IMG/VR virus record: IMGVR_UViG_3300021963_005763
Coordinates: 1 to 64,000 of that record
Source of the DNA: a virus
Length of the DNA: 64,000 nucleotides
Direction: 5' to 3' (one strand)
This document shows, in pieces, positions 29,101 through 36,899 of this stretch (its first letter is position 1; every line of letters begins with the position of its first letter). The position numbers were made by a program, and so were the translations under genes. The notes under the pieces were generated by a model. It did no database searches. It was given only the letters and a program-made list of their open reading frames with translations, and had not been told where the DNA came from.

Positions 29101-32100
29101 TGAACTATGACTCCAGATATAGAAATAGAAGAAATTGGATTACTGGAATTTAAAAATAATTCATAATCTTCAGGAGGTAACAATAAACCAGGGCTAGCTG
29201 ACTCAGGATCAACAGCATTAATTTTAACTTGTAATTTTTCTTTACTGGTAAATCCCCCTAATCTATGTACAAGATTAAAGGTCAGATATTTTAAATCCTG
29301 AGCTAGGTGTTCAGTATAATTTGAATTTTTACCAAGACCTCTTTCTAAAACTAGATTGATAAACCCTGCTGTAATTTCATTGTTATATCCATCTATCTTA
29401 ATTTTCCTTGGATCAACATGCTGCATGTCATCTTTATATACTAATCTATCAGCATGATTACGAATCATCCTAGAAGTATCTAAGAATCTACTACAATAGA
29501 TATTTGGATATAACAAAGCATTTACAATATTCACAGCAAATGGATAGAACGTGCTATTACGCCAAGTAACCTCTGCTGGTCCGAAATCTCCAAATTGCCA
29601 ATCTGCCTGGTAGTCGTTTACAGTTGAATGCGAAACTAAAAAGTCTAAAGGATTTCTAAGATTACCATTTGAATCTACAGGAATAATACTACTTAGACCA
29701 GGACGTCTATATCTAGTTAAACTATAATCAGAAGATAACTCACCCCTTCTATAACCTTCTTCTAGATCAGACCAAAGTAAAACATTAGTAGAGCTATATG
29801 GGGCAGACCCGTATAAATCATTCCACCATGTTGGTTCAACTGTATATCCTAACATTTCCCAAGGATGTGTATGAGGACGATCTGTATCATAAAAATATTT
29901 GAATATAGATCTCCATGAACCTGATAGAACTTTATTAGTTAGGGTATTGACAGAATTGATATAATTGTATGTTCTATAATTTGAAGAATTATATATGTTA
30001 TTTGTATTCCAATCTACATTGAAACTATTAGTCCAACTGGCAAATTCTTTTTCTAATAAATTATTATATTGACTTAATGTATGTTCTGTATAATGAAACG
30101 CTCCTGGTAAATTATAAATGGCCTCACCAGGGTATATAGTATTGTATTTGACCTTGATATTATTATAAATTCTTTTTTCTAATTCTAAAATAACATCATC
30201 TCTATAATCATTGAATGCCTTAATTAAACTTCCATCATGACACTGAATCATAGTTTGAGGTGTAGTAATATATCTATCATCCTCAAATATCTCAGGTACA
30301 AACTTAGCGTACATGCCAAGTTTCGTAGGTGTAGGAGGTACATAAGAACCTAAAGTATCAGTATAGATATGAAATTCTAAAGAATCATCTATAGATAGCC
30401 CTATGAGAAATTCTACAGATCCTTCTAGTTTGTTGAATATGTAATCTTTACCAAAGATTAATTGCTGTGAATTTTTATATACTAATACTGCTTGATGACT
30501 TAGGCTTTCTAGATCAAATTCTATATTAATTGGATAAGATGTAAAATAAGCAGAGTTTACAGTAACCTTCCTAATAGTTTTTGCTGTGCCATATGGCACC
30601 ATATCTGATCTATAAAAATTGCTTTCTAATCCCTTGGCTTGATTAATTTGAGTTAATACTGCGTCTACAATTTCTATAGGATCATTTTGATTTGGATATT
30701 CAGAAATTAATTTTAAGAAGGTAAATCGCCATTGCGAATATTGGTTAGCTACAAATCTAATAGAATCAATAAGACTATGATTTTTGTTACCTAAAAATAT
30801 CATAGGCAACGCAATTGGATCTTGGTTTTGAATAAGAACTGTGCCCTTTTTAGCGTAGGCTATACTGTCACGAATAGGATCGATACTTATTGTGCTCCAT
30901 AAGTTATCTTTCTCTAACATACTATCAAAATGATCGGATAACTGACTTAAAGTAAGAGTATCGAAAATATCATTTAGAGGATTATTTAATAAGTTTAATG
31001 GAATATCGTAATAGTAATTACTAACGGGCGTACTTGTTGTATTCCATTTTACAATAACTTGACTATTTTGATTGATAGATTCATTAAATTGTAAAACTAT
31101 ATTACTGCCAACAAAGGTAGCAGTAACAGAGGCTTTCATTCCATTTATCTTAGCATCAACTGTACCATAGGGAATATAAGGTAAGCTGAAAGCTTTGCTA
31201 ATTAAACTGCTTGTAGAAGTTGCCGTAACTAAAAAGTTTTCGACTACAGGTGGATAATATGAAAATCCAAAATTATATGTGTTTAGTAATTTGTAAAGAT
31301 CTGGGTTAACTAAATCCCATACTTTATAATATCCATTTGAAATAAAATTATTTTTAGTTACACCATTTTCAATACTAGTAAAATAATCAGAAGCCACATA
31401 GTTCTTAAATAGATAACCACCTATCCCTACAGATGTTGCGGATTTTTCTACAGGAAATCCTAAAATTGGATCTATTGCTCCCTGTCCAATAGAATAACCA
31501 AATATTTTACTTCCTTCAAAATTATTATCTAGAGATTCATCAGAAAAGCTAACACCATTTTTATCATATAAATCAAATAGAGGGGCTTCATTTCTTACTG
31601 TATGTTGCTGGCTTAATTTCCATTGTTTACTGCTATCTTTATAGTGAAAAGATTTACCTGCGTAGACATTTCCATAATTTATTGACACCGATGCTTGGTC
31701 TACCACACCTGAATCAGAAGCTTCAACCAGTGTAATTTGATTTGTAGTTGTATCAAACACAGTCTGATATATTTTATTCCTAGCATAAAGATCTTTAGCA
31801 TTGTTAAAGATTATTCTATATCCTTCTTCTAACAATATTCCATCTACGTAATATCCAACATTACCAGGTATTTCTATTAAAGGAAACTCAGTTACATCAT
31901 CAAGTAAGTCAACATTTTTAATACCAAATCTTCCAAAATTATACAAAGGAAGATAGGCATAAAACTCAATAATAGGCCTTTGTGCTCTAGAGGCATTACT
32001 AATATCTACATCAGTACCGTTTAAATTAGCTGTAGTTTTTATAACATCTACATGAAACCACCTATTATATCTAGACCAAGGATTAAGGTCACCACTCAAT

Positions 32101-32846
32101 CTGTTTATTGTTACATATTCTGGTACAATGGCTAATTTTTTGTCTGAGTCAAAGGGAAAACTATCAAATCCAGAATTATCAAAAACTTCATTATAAGTAG
32201 TGGCTAAATCACCATTGGGCTGTAATAGATTATAATCTAAGAATTGTATGTAATCTCCAACACCTTCTACAATATATTCTGTACCAGATGAAATAGTAAG
32301 TGTACCTGTTGAGTATGTAGCAGTAAATACTACCTTCATGCCGTTGCTAAGTTTAACTGAATTATTAATATTATAACTAGATTGACCGAATGCCAATAGA
32401 GGATTAATGTTTAATAAAATTGGATCTGGGCCAGAAGGTAACCAATGATATTGATCGTAGTTGACTAACTTATCCCAATCAATTCTAGGATTGTAAGAAT
32501 AATGTTCAAATTTTAGAGTGCTTGCTAAATTATCTGTTAAACCACCTGCATTCTTTATTTCATTTATTAAATCTTCATAATTAACTAAATCAGTAGGTTG
32601 TCCTAATTTATCTCTGAATACCAAACCAGGTATAAGTTGTTGTCTAGCTCTTACAGGGGTAGATTCACTTATGTAAGTATCTGTAACAGGATTAAAATTC
32701 GCAACTTCAGAGGTACCTACAAATCCTTCTATTCTTTCTAATTCAGGAGTTTGTATAAATTGGTCAAGTGTACTCGATAAAAATCTAGCATTTTTATCTG
32801 TCTGTAGATAACTCGGTAAAAGATTGACTGATTTTTTCTCTGCCAT
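20133..32846 (-). CDS. Giant 4237-residue structural protein in gp7 position
   Basis: One uninterrupted 12.7-kb reading frame directly after gp6, where T4 has the gp7 wedge gene (about 1030 residues). The N terminus (VNLLPSYLQTDKNARFLSSTL, then TPELERIEGFVG) resembles very large proteins of T4-like aquatic phages. Around residues 1970-2500 there are at least six repeats of the form FG-x-S-L ... GAP or SSP (for example FGFSLKF, FGYSLAYD, FGHSLYIN, YGKSVAV with VGAPS), consistent with an FG-GAP beta-propeller as in integrin alpha chains. GxGYxxxPxVT modules occur near 2240, 2913 and 3269. Residues about 3820-4050 hold two Calx-beta-like domains (EGSTATFRL). A baseplate wedge and adhesin role is inferred from position; no frameshift is seen. 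Confidence 0.75.
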   Translation of the reverse strand: MAEKKSVNLLPSYLQTDKNARFLSSTLDQFIQTPELERIEGFVGTSEVANFNPVTDTYISESTPVRARQQLIPGLVFRDKLGQPTDLVNYEDLINEIKNAGGLTDNLASTLKFEHYSYNPRIDWDKLVNYDQYHWLPSGPDPILLNINPLLAFGQSSYNINNSVKLSNGMKVVFTATYSTGTLTISSGTEYIVEGVGDYIQFLDYNLLQPNGDLATTYNEVFDNSGFDSFPFDSDKKLAIVPEYVTINRLSGDLNPWSRYNRWFHVDVIKTTANLNGTDVDISNASRAQRPIIEFYAYLPLYNFGRFGIKNVDLLDDVTEFPLIEIPGNVGYYVDGILLEEGYRIIFNNAKDLYARNKIYQTVFDTTTNQITLVEASDSGVVDQASVSINYGNVYAGKSFHYKDSSKQWKLSQQHTVRNEAPLFDLYDKNGVSFSDESLDNNFEGSKIFGYSIGQGAIDPILGFPVEKSATSVGIGGYLFKNYVASDYFTSIENGVTKNNFISNGYYKVWDLVNPDLYKLLNTYNFGFSYYPPVVENFLVTATSTSSLISKAFSLPYIPYGTVDAKINGMKASVTATFVGSNIVLQFNESINQNSQVIVKWNTTSTPVSNYYYDIPLNLLNNPLNDIFDTLTLSQLSDHFDSMLEKDNLWSTISIDPIRDSIAYAKKGTVLIQNQDPIALPMIFLGNKNHSLIDSIRFVANQYSQWRFTFLKLISEYPNQNDPIEIVDAVLTQINQAKGLESNFYRSDMVPYGTAKTIRKVTVNSAYFTSYPINIEFDLESLSHQAVLVYKNSQQLIFGKDYIFNKLEGSVEFLIGLSIDDSLEFHIYTDTLGSYVPPTPTKLGMYAKFVPEIFEDDRYITTPQTMIQCHDGSLIKAFNDYRDDVILELEKRIYNNIKVKYNTIYPGEAIYNLPGAFHYTEHTLSQYNNLLEKEFASWTNSFNVDWNTNNIYNSSNYRTYNYINSVNTLTNKVLSGSWRSIFKYFYDTDRPHTHPWEMLGYTVEPTWWNDLYGSAPYSSTNVLLWSDLEEGYRRGELSSDYSLTRYRRPGLSSIIPVDSNGNLRNPLDFLVSHSTVNDYQADWQFGDFGPAEVTWRNSTFYPFAVNIVNALLYPNIYCSRFLDTSRMIRNHADRLVYKDDMQHVDPRKIKIDGYNNEITAGFINLVLERGLGKNSNYTEHLAQDLKYLTFNLVHRLGGFTSKEKLQVKINAVDPESASPGLLLPPEDYELFLNSSNPISSISISGVIVQKTSDRFIIRGYDRQAPYFTILKAIHTNNDTVLKVGGKDEDYVLWQPNLDSSTLSNIEIGSSNKFYKQGQIVLYSNQFYRVKVSHAAQATFNPTFFARLPELPTKGGLRIAIPKKFESVESRVNYNSEFRSIQEVYDVILGYGEYLKTKGFVFDYFNPDLNEVIDWNFSGKELAFWGVHNWADGNLITLSPFADYLKVDNTTAIVDNLFADNYEYSLQKSDGQLFPRDGFDISRLDGSCVIKTKNTEEGIFFAKINLIQKEHELVLNNTTVFNDTIYDAATGYRQKRIKLSGFRTKGWNGDIRSPGFIYDQIKITNWLPYKEYYPSQIVIFNSLYYSANQRILYDVTFDFTKWTLLDGKPVSQLLPNFDYKAQQFEDFYSLDIDNFDVKQQDLAQHLIGYTPRLYLSKLITNAKAEYKYYQGYIRDKGTKKAIDNIAKAGENRDYSSIEIKEEWAFRVGSYGSESSFKEIEFPLLEGSYLENPYLVTLTDQLTENTSGIVHYTSSTDLLIAPTNYSITSTFVTVNGTFDDNNIKLTTAGYVRLDDVTTTAYSKNSLLDIANNSLIQDGTTIWLGFLENGDWSVYRYSNQRAKIKGVYVNSPGIDITFVTDINHGLIAGDIISVVRFNYQVDGVYIVKTINKSNQFTVDSTLAGIVNEPLVHYGSLFKFEPVRFSDYAAFSKSTDLFRYGYGSKIWVDKNQDQKWTVLEKIKNFNSATEFTTAQSPARQSFGFSLKFAGDTLLVSSPTYHSVNSYNFGKVAVYRKLSNERLTANFDYVLNSNGQIFCQTNTTTDFGYSLAYDVEKNLYITGAPSATNVRATTSTSYLVAITSSTNVSRGYIREGVVKVSTKNSNRTAEVTKFAFTRPFATTGFQTAATTATHQNSRFGHSLYINKVGLNSATTLLVGAPGNDSYLGTGTVFAYSISGTGTSITNFGTDTVANVIITTAPVSTGSISITFSNPNQPGGTTATAVLVKTGNTGTSIIITNRGTGYTSAPTVTFTGTSMTTVGAATAYVGFIELITTATVSLNAGSKWGWAIAGSDAGSTIAISAPSYFNFGQEGIVQIFNSGLYWKQTLDSPFGYNDEFGQSLAVSKSGKYIFVGSSKPLSSYNTYGKVAVYAEQSSGRYELSQILENPIQNSDLLFGESIDISPDEDTLVITALGTNKSEYVKFYENKIDLLGETTFDNNETKFINSVQDSGAAYTYTKLDGYFVQADELLPDNVYANGRYGKSVAVTDSSIFVGAPSNSASSSSNDISRFYQFKVSNTLSQTWNVLRLQEPTVDIDTMRRICLIDTKNEILLDYLDVFDPLKGRIPGIAEQELKYKTSADPAIYSLGIANTINDSKNSWIEDHVGELWWDLSTAKYIWYEQGNEIFRKNNWGKLFPGASIDIYEWVKSDLLPSEWAVAADTPGGLSRGISGQPKYPDNSVVSVKQILNTVTGSFENVYFYWVKNKVTAPNVKSRKITAYEVSRVIADPLGYGLKYANILSTNSLAFGNIQGNLIAKNISANITFDSVKSSIPRHTEWVIMTEGDSASMPVSLLDKKFVDSLIGRDSIGNPVPDMSLSFRQKYGLGIRPQQTIFKDRFQALRNCLGYANDILANNIIVGNRNLAKLNSFEPIPAEDSGDYDLLVDEFDQLVDVSTETFLRAQLSCSVYNGKIIRVDVINQGYGYGYAPKVTIANNLSGAEIKTEIDSQGKVISAMITNSGSNFVSNPVLTVREHVAVVAVDSNSNDRWSFYKFDYALRIWIKSRTQLYNTTLYWNYVDYRASDYDTYKGFRYTINDVFQLDTLVDTDIGDYIKILNSGNGNFIVLEKSLNGDFSQDYKIVYLQNGTIQFNDNLWNISTSDYAYDKLSIDETLFDQLPDRELANIIIALKEDIFVDDFKVYWNLMFFKGVKYALTEQKLLDWAFKTSFITVKNSISYLNTSSSYTLDSSKYIEDYIKEIKPYRTKVRNFVSAYEYLENARMHTTDFDLPSYYNSTLGTFTTTQKVVTDSTNSSILLTYPWKDWTDNYSYGVKEIIIANGGSGYTSAPSVTINSYSNPSIPALAQAYIRNGKVYKIVVTREGLGYDRLTYVTFSGGNGSGATASVILTNTTTRKNVIGLKFDRYSRTGEVGATTVSYTTTTNGLNFDYELPYQADTNKFNIVATLDRKLVLSSDYDIISFSKDENGYNKDHSKFIFKNYLPAAGKVLKINYTKNINLYNAIDRVDNYYTPSSTMPGDYLPILMTGLEFPGRQLTGLAFDYTTPILSTGTVYDNGGGWNDFTSYYSRARVVSTASSSSIVLFLNTTTGIVPGQTLNFLNTPYRKVRTDTVVVSVNAANNSIQISTATYLIKFASSTSTLAGSAITFETMTPFNGALRAGDVIEITGIAATGFDGIKSISTITSSKTFIALSTGTLQVLTTAGSTTSRLRTYSLLETIEPQNRLIGNYNTYVGNCIFSDYYLSSSAPSMMEGYTATWTISGNDVDFGQGRTYWYYITGTNIVAADFVGGLTGVITTNATSLPITFLTSSTINAVNTLTNGGLNTETYYVNVVSWITTASSTSTKIIANKSMKLRNRPLGMSTWSLTARNVDGAVVTSAKEGEVVKFTVAGSNLDFASDGIRARVTGSGINITSGDITANTLVSDWITFYSEDDLPISFDVQFTEDFLTEGTEIMSFGLDISTVTNVNSYSTTITTTVTSISILDTSLTQPSTYQLTSLTPSVYEGSTATFRLTTTYVNAGTVIPFVITGTVAVSDLNTTTYTGTFVMVDGGTVNPGGQYADISFNVSSDAATTGLESTEVVWITLPGKTVNSATIYILDQLNQVYGNVPVYGYTVNGNTAYSNIRINNTGTFDFYIYDQAEALSNKPTSQTWAVNTSLSTYYVRGIVEPVNEWQGTVEFTGPGFANTLTYADFASGAITGNWVTVNTAETSAVFGNLGWYARALADTASAFGRFNLTIQIAKTSGGAVVSQGVFDCYVYSDIAPTSGGSTGGGNLPLGGDFRELL

Positions 32847-32847
32847 T

Positions 32848-35800
32848 TTATGTAGATGTTACTATGTTTGATGATGCCTTTAGTTGACTAGGCGTTATTC
32901 CGTTGATAATTTCAATATTATTAACTGTGGTTCCATTTATAAAAATTTCATCTGGCTGGCAGGCTATCTCGTACAAACTTCCAAATCCATTATCTACCAT
33001 AGGTACAATAATAAAATTAGAAATGTCTGGGGTCATCTCATTCATTACATAAGTAGCCAATTCACTAAAATAAAATGTTTGACCGAACTCCCAATTTTCT
33101 AAGGCAAAAAACTCATTTATTGCTGTTAAAATTCTTGCCTTTAAATTGTTATCATTGGTGTTTCTATTTGATGCTCTTACAGCCTTAAATTTAGCCTGTA
33201 AATTTAGCACGGCCTTGTCACCAAACAAAATCTTGTACTTAACCGGATGGTATATAATTTCGTCACTGATAGCTTTAATAGGTTCTAGATATTCACTATA
33301 ATTTTGTTCTAAACTTTGACTAGTTGGCGCACTAGGTTCTGTTGTATATATACCTTGAATATAACTTTTGTATTCAGCATTATAAGAAGCTGTAAGCACA
33401 TAGAGATCAATTATATTAGTCTTACTAGGATCAATTCTGCGTTGATTACCACTATTATGTGTATATTGAAATTTAAGATCTGATCTACCATTTCTTCCTT
33501 TGTATTGATCAGTAAACACTACAGATCCGTATTGTGATGACCAATACTTTACAACCTGTGTATCTTTGAAATAAAATAGCTGTCCATTAATCTTGTAGCT
33601 GTCTAATATAGCCTGTTCATTGTTTAATACAATAATATCTTCTCTTGTCAATGAATAAGAAGAATCAGTTGTGTTCTTTTTGAAGAAAACATAATTATTT
33701 CCAACAATATCAATAAAAGTGTTAGGGTCTATAACTTTAGAACTATCGCTGCTATTGTAAAAACTTACCACAACTTTATTAGGCTGAACATAACCGTCTT
33801 TTTCAACTATACCTTCATCTATCTGCCATAACCTATCAAAGCCCATAGGACTTGTTCTATTCACTATACCAAATAAATTTTGATATGGTGAAAATATACC
33901 CAACCCAATACTTATGGCATATTGTATATCTTGTTCTGGTACCCCTATTGTTCTTAGATCGTCGGCAGTAATTCCTTTCTGATTATAATATTCAACCTTT
34001 TGATCTGCTGAATAGTTTTTCCAACCATTAGGCAATACCAAAAACAAACTATCATTTGCATAATTTTCAGCATCAGGAACATAGTTAACAGACAACACAT
34101 TAATAGTATCAAGTATTATTTGGTTGGTTTGATAATCATAATTCTTAACTGTCTTGTCTATATAAAAAGCAGTTTCTAATTCACTTTCAAAAATATAATT
34201 TAATTTGCGATATCTAACCTTGTAAATACTTCCTGTCCATACAAATGCTATTAACCAACTTGCATCTAGTCCCTGGTCTAATGTATTTTCCTGATAGGCT
34301 AGACTAAAATCATTTATTAGATCAACATTAGAATTTAATATTATATCCCAATTTCGTGTTTCTTTATTAATTGTTAAACCAAAATTTCTAAAATTTCTAC
34401 ATTGATTCGTTACTTCATTTTCAATACTAAATCCCAGCAAAGGTTGATATGTAGGAATAACTTCTAAAGGAATTGCACCATCGGGAACATATGAGCCAAA
34501 AATCAACGGTCCTGTTCCATCATCTAATAATGTAGCCCCATCATTAATTATTTGCGAAACTGAAGTCCACATAGAAGTTTTACCTCCTAATGGAATAGAA
34601 TAATTTACGATAGTTTTAAGATTATTATTAGCATCAAAATATTTGCCCCTAGGTGAAGCAAATTTTACTAAACTATTAACATTAACAAATCTTAATTCAT
34701 TGTCTGTATTTGAAGATCCTACAGCGTAACTTCCATTATCATTGTAAAGATATCCTCTAACCTGCCCTGGGGTAGAATTTATCAACTTAAATTTAAGCCC
34801 TAGTCCTATAAGAGATATTCTATCCCAGTTTTCATAATAAAATGATCTCATACCTGCGCTAGCAACTATATTTGCAAGGTTATTTTTAACTATAGCTAAA
34901 ACATTTGCCACACTGGTAAATTCAAATTCAAATAATTCTTCCAATTGTTCTTTGTATAAAATACCGTCATTGGCAAATATGTTAGTTTTTCCATAATTTC
35001 CAGATACATCACTAAGATCAAAATACTTGCTTATACCACTGGATATTCTATTAACACTCTTTATTTTAAGTATATCACTGCCTGCATTGAGAGGTGCTAT
35101 GTTGTAGTCCTCCGCAGTAATCATTCTATTTTGGGTATAATAAGTTTGTGGAGCCTTTTGTTGAATAGTAGCGTTTGATTCGGTGCCCACGCTGTTACTT
35201 ACTGTATATTGTAAACTTAGTGTTATTTGTAGTGAATGATTTTGACCTAAATTATTAACATACGGAACATTTATTATAATTCCACTTAACTGTTCTGGTT
35301 TTATTGTATAGGTCAATCCATTACTTTGTCTGTAAAATAATCTAAAATCACCTTTCGGAAGATCACCAAACACACCATCAGCAAAATTTAAGTCAACCTG
35401 ATCATCAACTCGACTCGACACAGCATATAATGTTCTAATATTTTTACTTACACTATTATAGACAACGTTATTACCAACGGTGCTAGGAACCTGCGTCCAA
35501 AGAGTATCAAAATTTCCTTGTAAATTAAGTTGCCATAGCCAAACATCAGTATTATTGATATTAGGTACATTTACACCTATAATTTCATTTGATACAGGAT
35601 TTGAAATATTAAAAGATGTTGTCCCTAGTGTTCCCTGCCTAAAATGAAAGAAAAAACCATTATTGATACTAGCAGATCCTTGATTATCATTTCTATATAT
35701 AAAGGATAATAGGTTTGCAGGTTTAGGTGCTGATTCGTAAATGTAATCTTTACCTTCAAATGTACACGGAACAACTTCAAAAGTCATATTTGTGCCATTT

Positions 35801-36405
35801 ACAGATTTGTTAAAATTGTAAATAGGGACATCTATATTGGTGCTGTTTATATTATACTGTTCAGTTGAGATGCCATCTATGGTTTTTTTGGCAGTTGATT
35901 TGCCAAAAGAAGTTGTCATAGCACTATTAAGTATCGTGAGAAATTGTTGATACCAATTTGAATTAGTAGGATCATTCCAGGTTATGGTTGTATCAGCTAG
36001 ATTGATCCCATTTGAATCGTATACACTATCTGAAGTATTAACTGCCGTAACTTTTAAAAGACCATGAGCGGGTGTATTCCTAGAAGGATTATATCCTACT
36101 AATTGTGCCAACCGTAAAATACTATCACGTCTTTGTGCAGTTTCTAGAAAATTTTCTCTAGCATTTAGATCAATTCTAAAACTTAAGTTTTGGCCTAAGA
36201 ATGCTATAAGATCTACCAAGGCTATATATTCACTAGATTCAATAAAATCATTAAAGTCTTCAGGGTAATTTTCCTGAAGATATGAAATCATTGTACGTTT
36301 TAATGTTTCAAAATCATAACTTTTGAAATCAGCATTACGAAAGGATTGATATATCTTTGTCCAATCTTCACTGGCTAGTAATTTTGTATTGGTAGCAGGT
36401 ATCAT
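32848..36405 (-). CDS. 6: Baseplate wedge protein gp6
   Basis: A gp6-family wedge protein. The N-terminal block matches T4 gp6 closely in pattern: YQSFRNADFKSYDFETLKRT, NYPEDFNDFIESSEY, LVDLIAFLGQNLSFRIDLNA and ETAQRRDSILRLAQLVGYN. In T4, gp6 dimers form the continuous ring that ties the baseplate wedges together around the hub. At 1185 residues it is nearly twice the length of T4 gp6. The start is set at ATG 36405 (MIPATNTKLL); an in-frame TTG at 36438 would put the TAAATAT promoter box inside the gene. It follows gp25 after 51 bases and leads into the giant gene after one base. Confidence 0.9.
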   Translation of the reverse strand: MIPATNTKLLASEDWTKIYQSFRNADFKSYDFETLKRTMISYLQENYPEDFNDFIESSEYIALVDLIAFLGQNLSFRIDLNARENFLETAQRRDSILRLAQLVGYNPSRNTPAHGLLKVTAVNTSDSVYDSNGINLADTTITWNDPTNSNWYQQFLTILNSAMTTSFGKSTAKKTIDGISTEQYNINSTNIDVPIYNFNKSVNGTNMTFEVVPCTFEGKDYIYESAPKPANLLSFIYRNDNQGSASINNGFFFHFRQGTLGTTSFNISNPVSNEIIGVNVPNINNTDVWLWQLNLQGNFDTLWTQVPSTVGNNVVYNSVSKNIRTLYAVSSRVDDQVDLNFADGVFGDLPKGDFRLFYRQSNGLTYTIKPEQLSGIIINVPYVNNLGQNHSLQITLSLQYTVSNSVGTESNATIQQKAPQTYYTQNRMITAEDYNIAPLNAGSDILKIKSVNRISSGISKYFDLSDVSGNYGKTNIFANDGILYKEQLEELFEFEFTSVANVLAIVKNNLANIVASAGMRSFYYENWDRISLIGLGLKFKLINSTPGQVRGYLYNDNGSYAVGSSNTDNELRFVNVNSLVKFASPRGKYFDANNNLKTIVNYSIPLGGKTSMWTSVSQIINDGATLLDDGTGPLIFGSYVPDGAIPLEVIPTYQPLLGFSIENEVTNQCRNFRNFGLTINKETRNWDIILNSNVDLINDFSLAYQENTLDQGLDASWLIAFVWTGSIYKVRYRKLNYIFESELETAFYIDKTVKNYDYQTNQIILDTINVLSVNYVPDAENYANDSLFLVLPNGWKNYSADQKVEYYNQKGITADDLRTIGVPEQDIQYAISIGLGIFSPYQNLFGIVNRTSPMGFDRLWQIDEGIVEKDGYVQPNKVVVSFYNSSDSSKVIDPNTFIDIVGNNYVFFKKNTTDSSYSLTREDIIVLNNEQAILDSYKINGQLFYFKDTQVVKYWSSQYGSVVFTDQYKGRNGRSDLKFQYTHNSGNQRRIDPSKTNIIDLYVLTASYNAEYKSYIQGIYTTEPSAPTSQSLEQNYSEYLEPIKAISDEIIYHPVKYKILFGDKAVLNLQAKFKAVRASNRNTNDNNLKARILTAINEFFALENWEFGQTFYFSELATYVMNEMTPDISNFIIVPMVDNGFGSLYEIACQPDEIFINGTTVNNIEIINGITPSQLKASSNIVTST

Positions 36406-36427
36406 TATTATATTATGGATTGATCCT

Positions 36428-36434
36428 ATATTTA
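36428..36434 (-). promoter_or_regulatory. Late-promoter-like box TAAATAT
   Basis: GATAAATATAGG on the minus strand, 22 bases upstream of the gp6 ATG (36405), in the 51-base gap after gp25. It argues that gp6 starts at the ATG and not at the upstream TTG. Confidence 0.55.
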
Positions 36435-36456
36435 TCAATAATATTATCAGCTAATA

Positions 36457-36891
36457 TTATTGAACTCTAAGACCTATCTGTTGGTCAAAAGCCAACCTAA
36501 GTGTGCTTGTTTCGTCTGTATCTTTTAATAATAAAGTTATTTCTATAAGAAATCCCTGTTCATATTCATTGACTTTTATGTTTAATGGAGCCACTCTTGG
36601 ATCAAAACTACAAACTGCCTTTATATCTTCTGTAATTAAATTCTTAATTTCATAGGTTAATGGCTCCATAATAAGGTCCCAAATGGCAGTCCCAAATGTG
36701 GGATTCATTAACCTTTCACCCCGTTTTGTATTAAAATGATTGATAATATCTTGTTTAATAAGATCAAAATCAAATAATTTATTAGATCCCATAGGATCAA
36801 CACTACTGTATCCTTTATATAAGTGATACCTAGTTTGTCGTTGTGTTTCAGTGTAGCTAACAGGATTTAATTCTATGTTCTTATAGGGCAT
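36457..36891 (-). CDS. 25: Baseplate wedge protein gp25
   Basis: A 144-residue protein, close to the 132 residues of T4 gp25. The family signatures are LIKQDIINHFNTKRGERLMNPTFG and the IWDLIMEPLT segment carrying the Glu-Pro pair of the gp25-like sheath-initiation fold, followed by DPRVAPLNIKV. In contractile tails gp25 is at the wedge core and provides the first handshake strand for sheath polymerisation. The order gp5-gp25-gp6 is the standard order of T4-like aquatic phages. Confidence 0.92.
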   Translation of the reverse strand: MPYKNIELNPVSYTETQRQTRYHLYKGYSSVDPMGSNKLFDFDLIKQDIINHFNTKRGERLMNPTFGTAIWDLIMEPLTYEIKNLITEDIKAVCSFDPRVAPLNIKVNEYEQGFLIEITLLLKDTDETSTLRLAFDQQIGLRVQ

Positions 36892-36899
36892 GATAATAT

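Noticed and set aside
36406-36438. TTG start extending gp6 upstream
   Set aside because: It lies in the late-promoter box, and the added residues show no conserved character.
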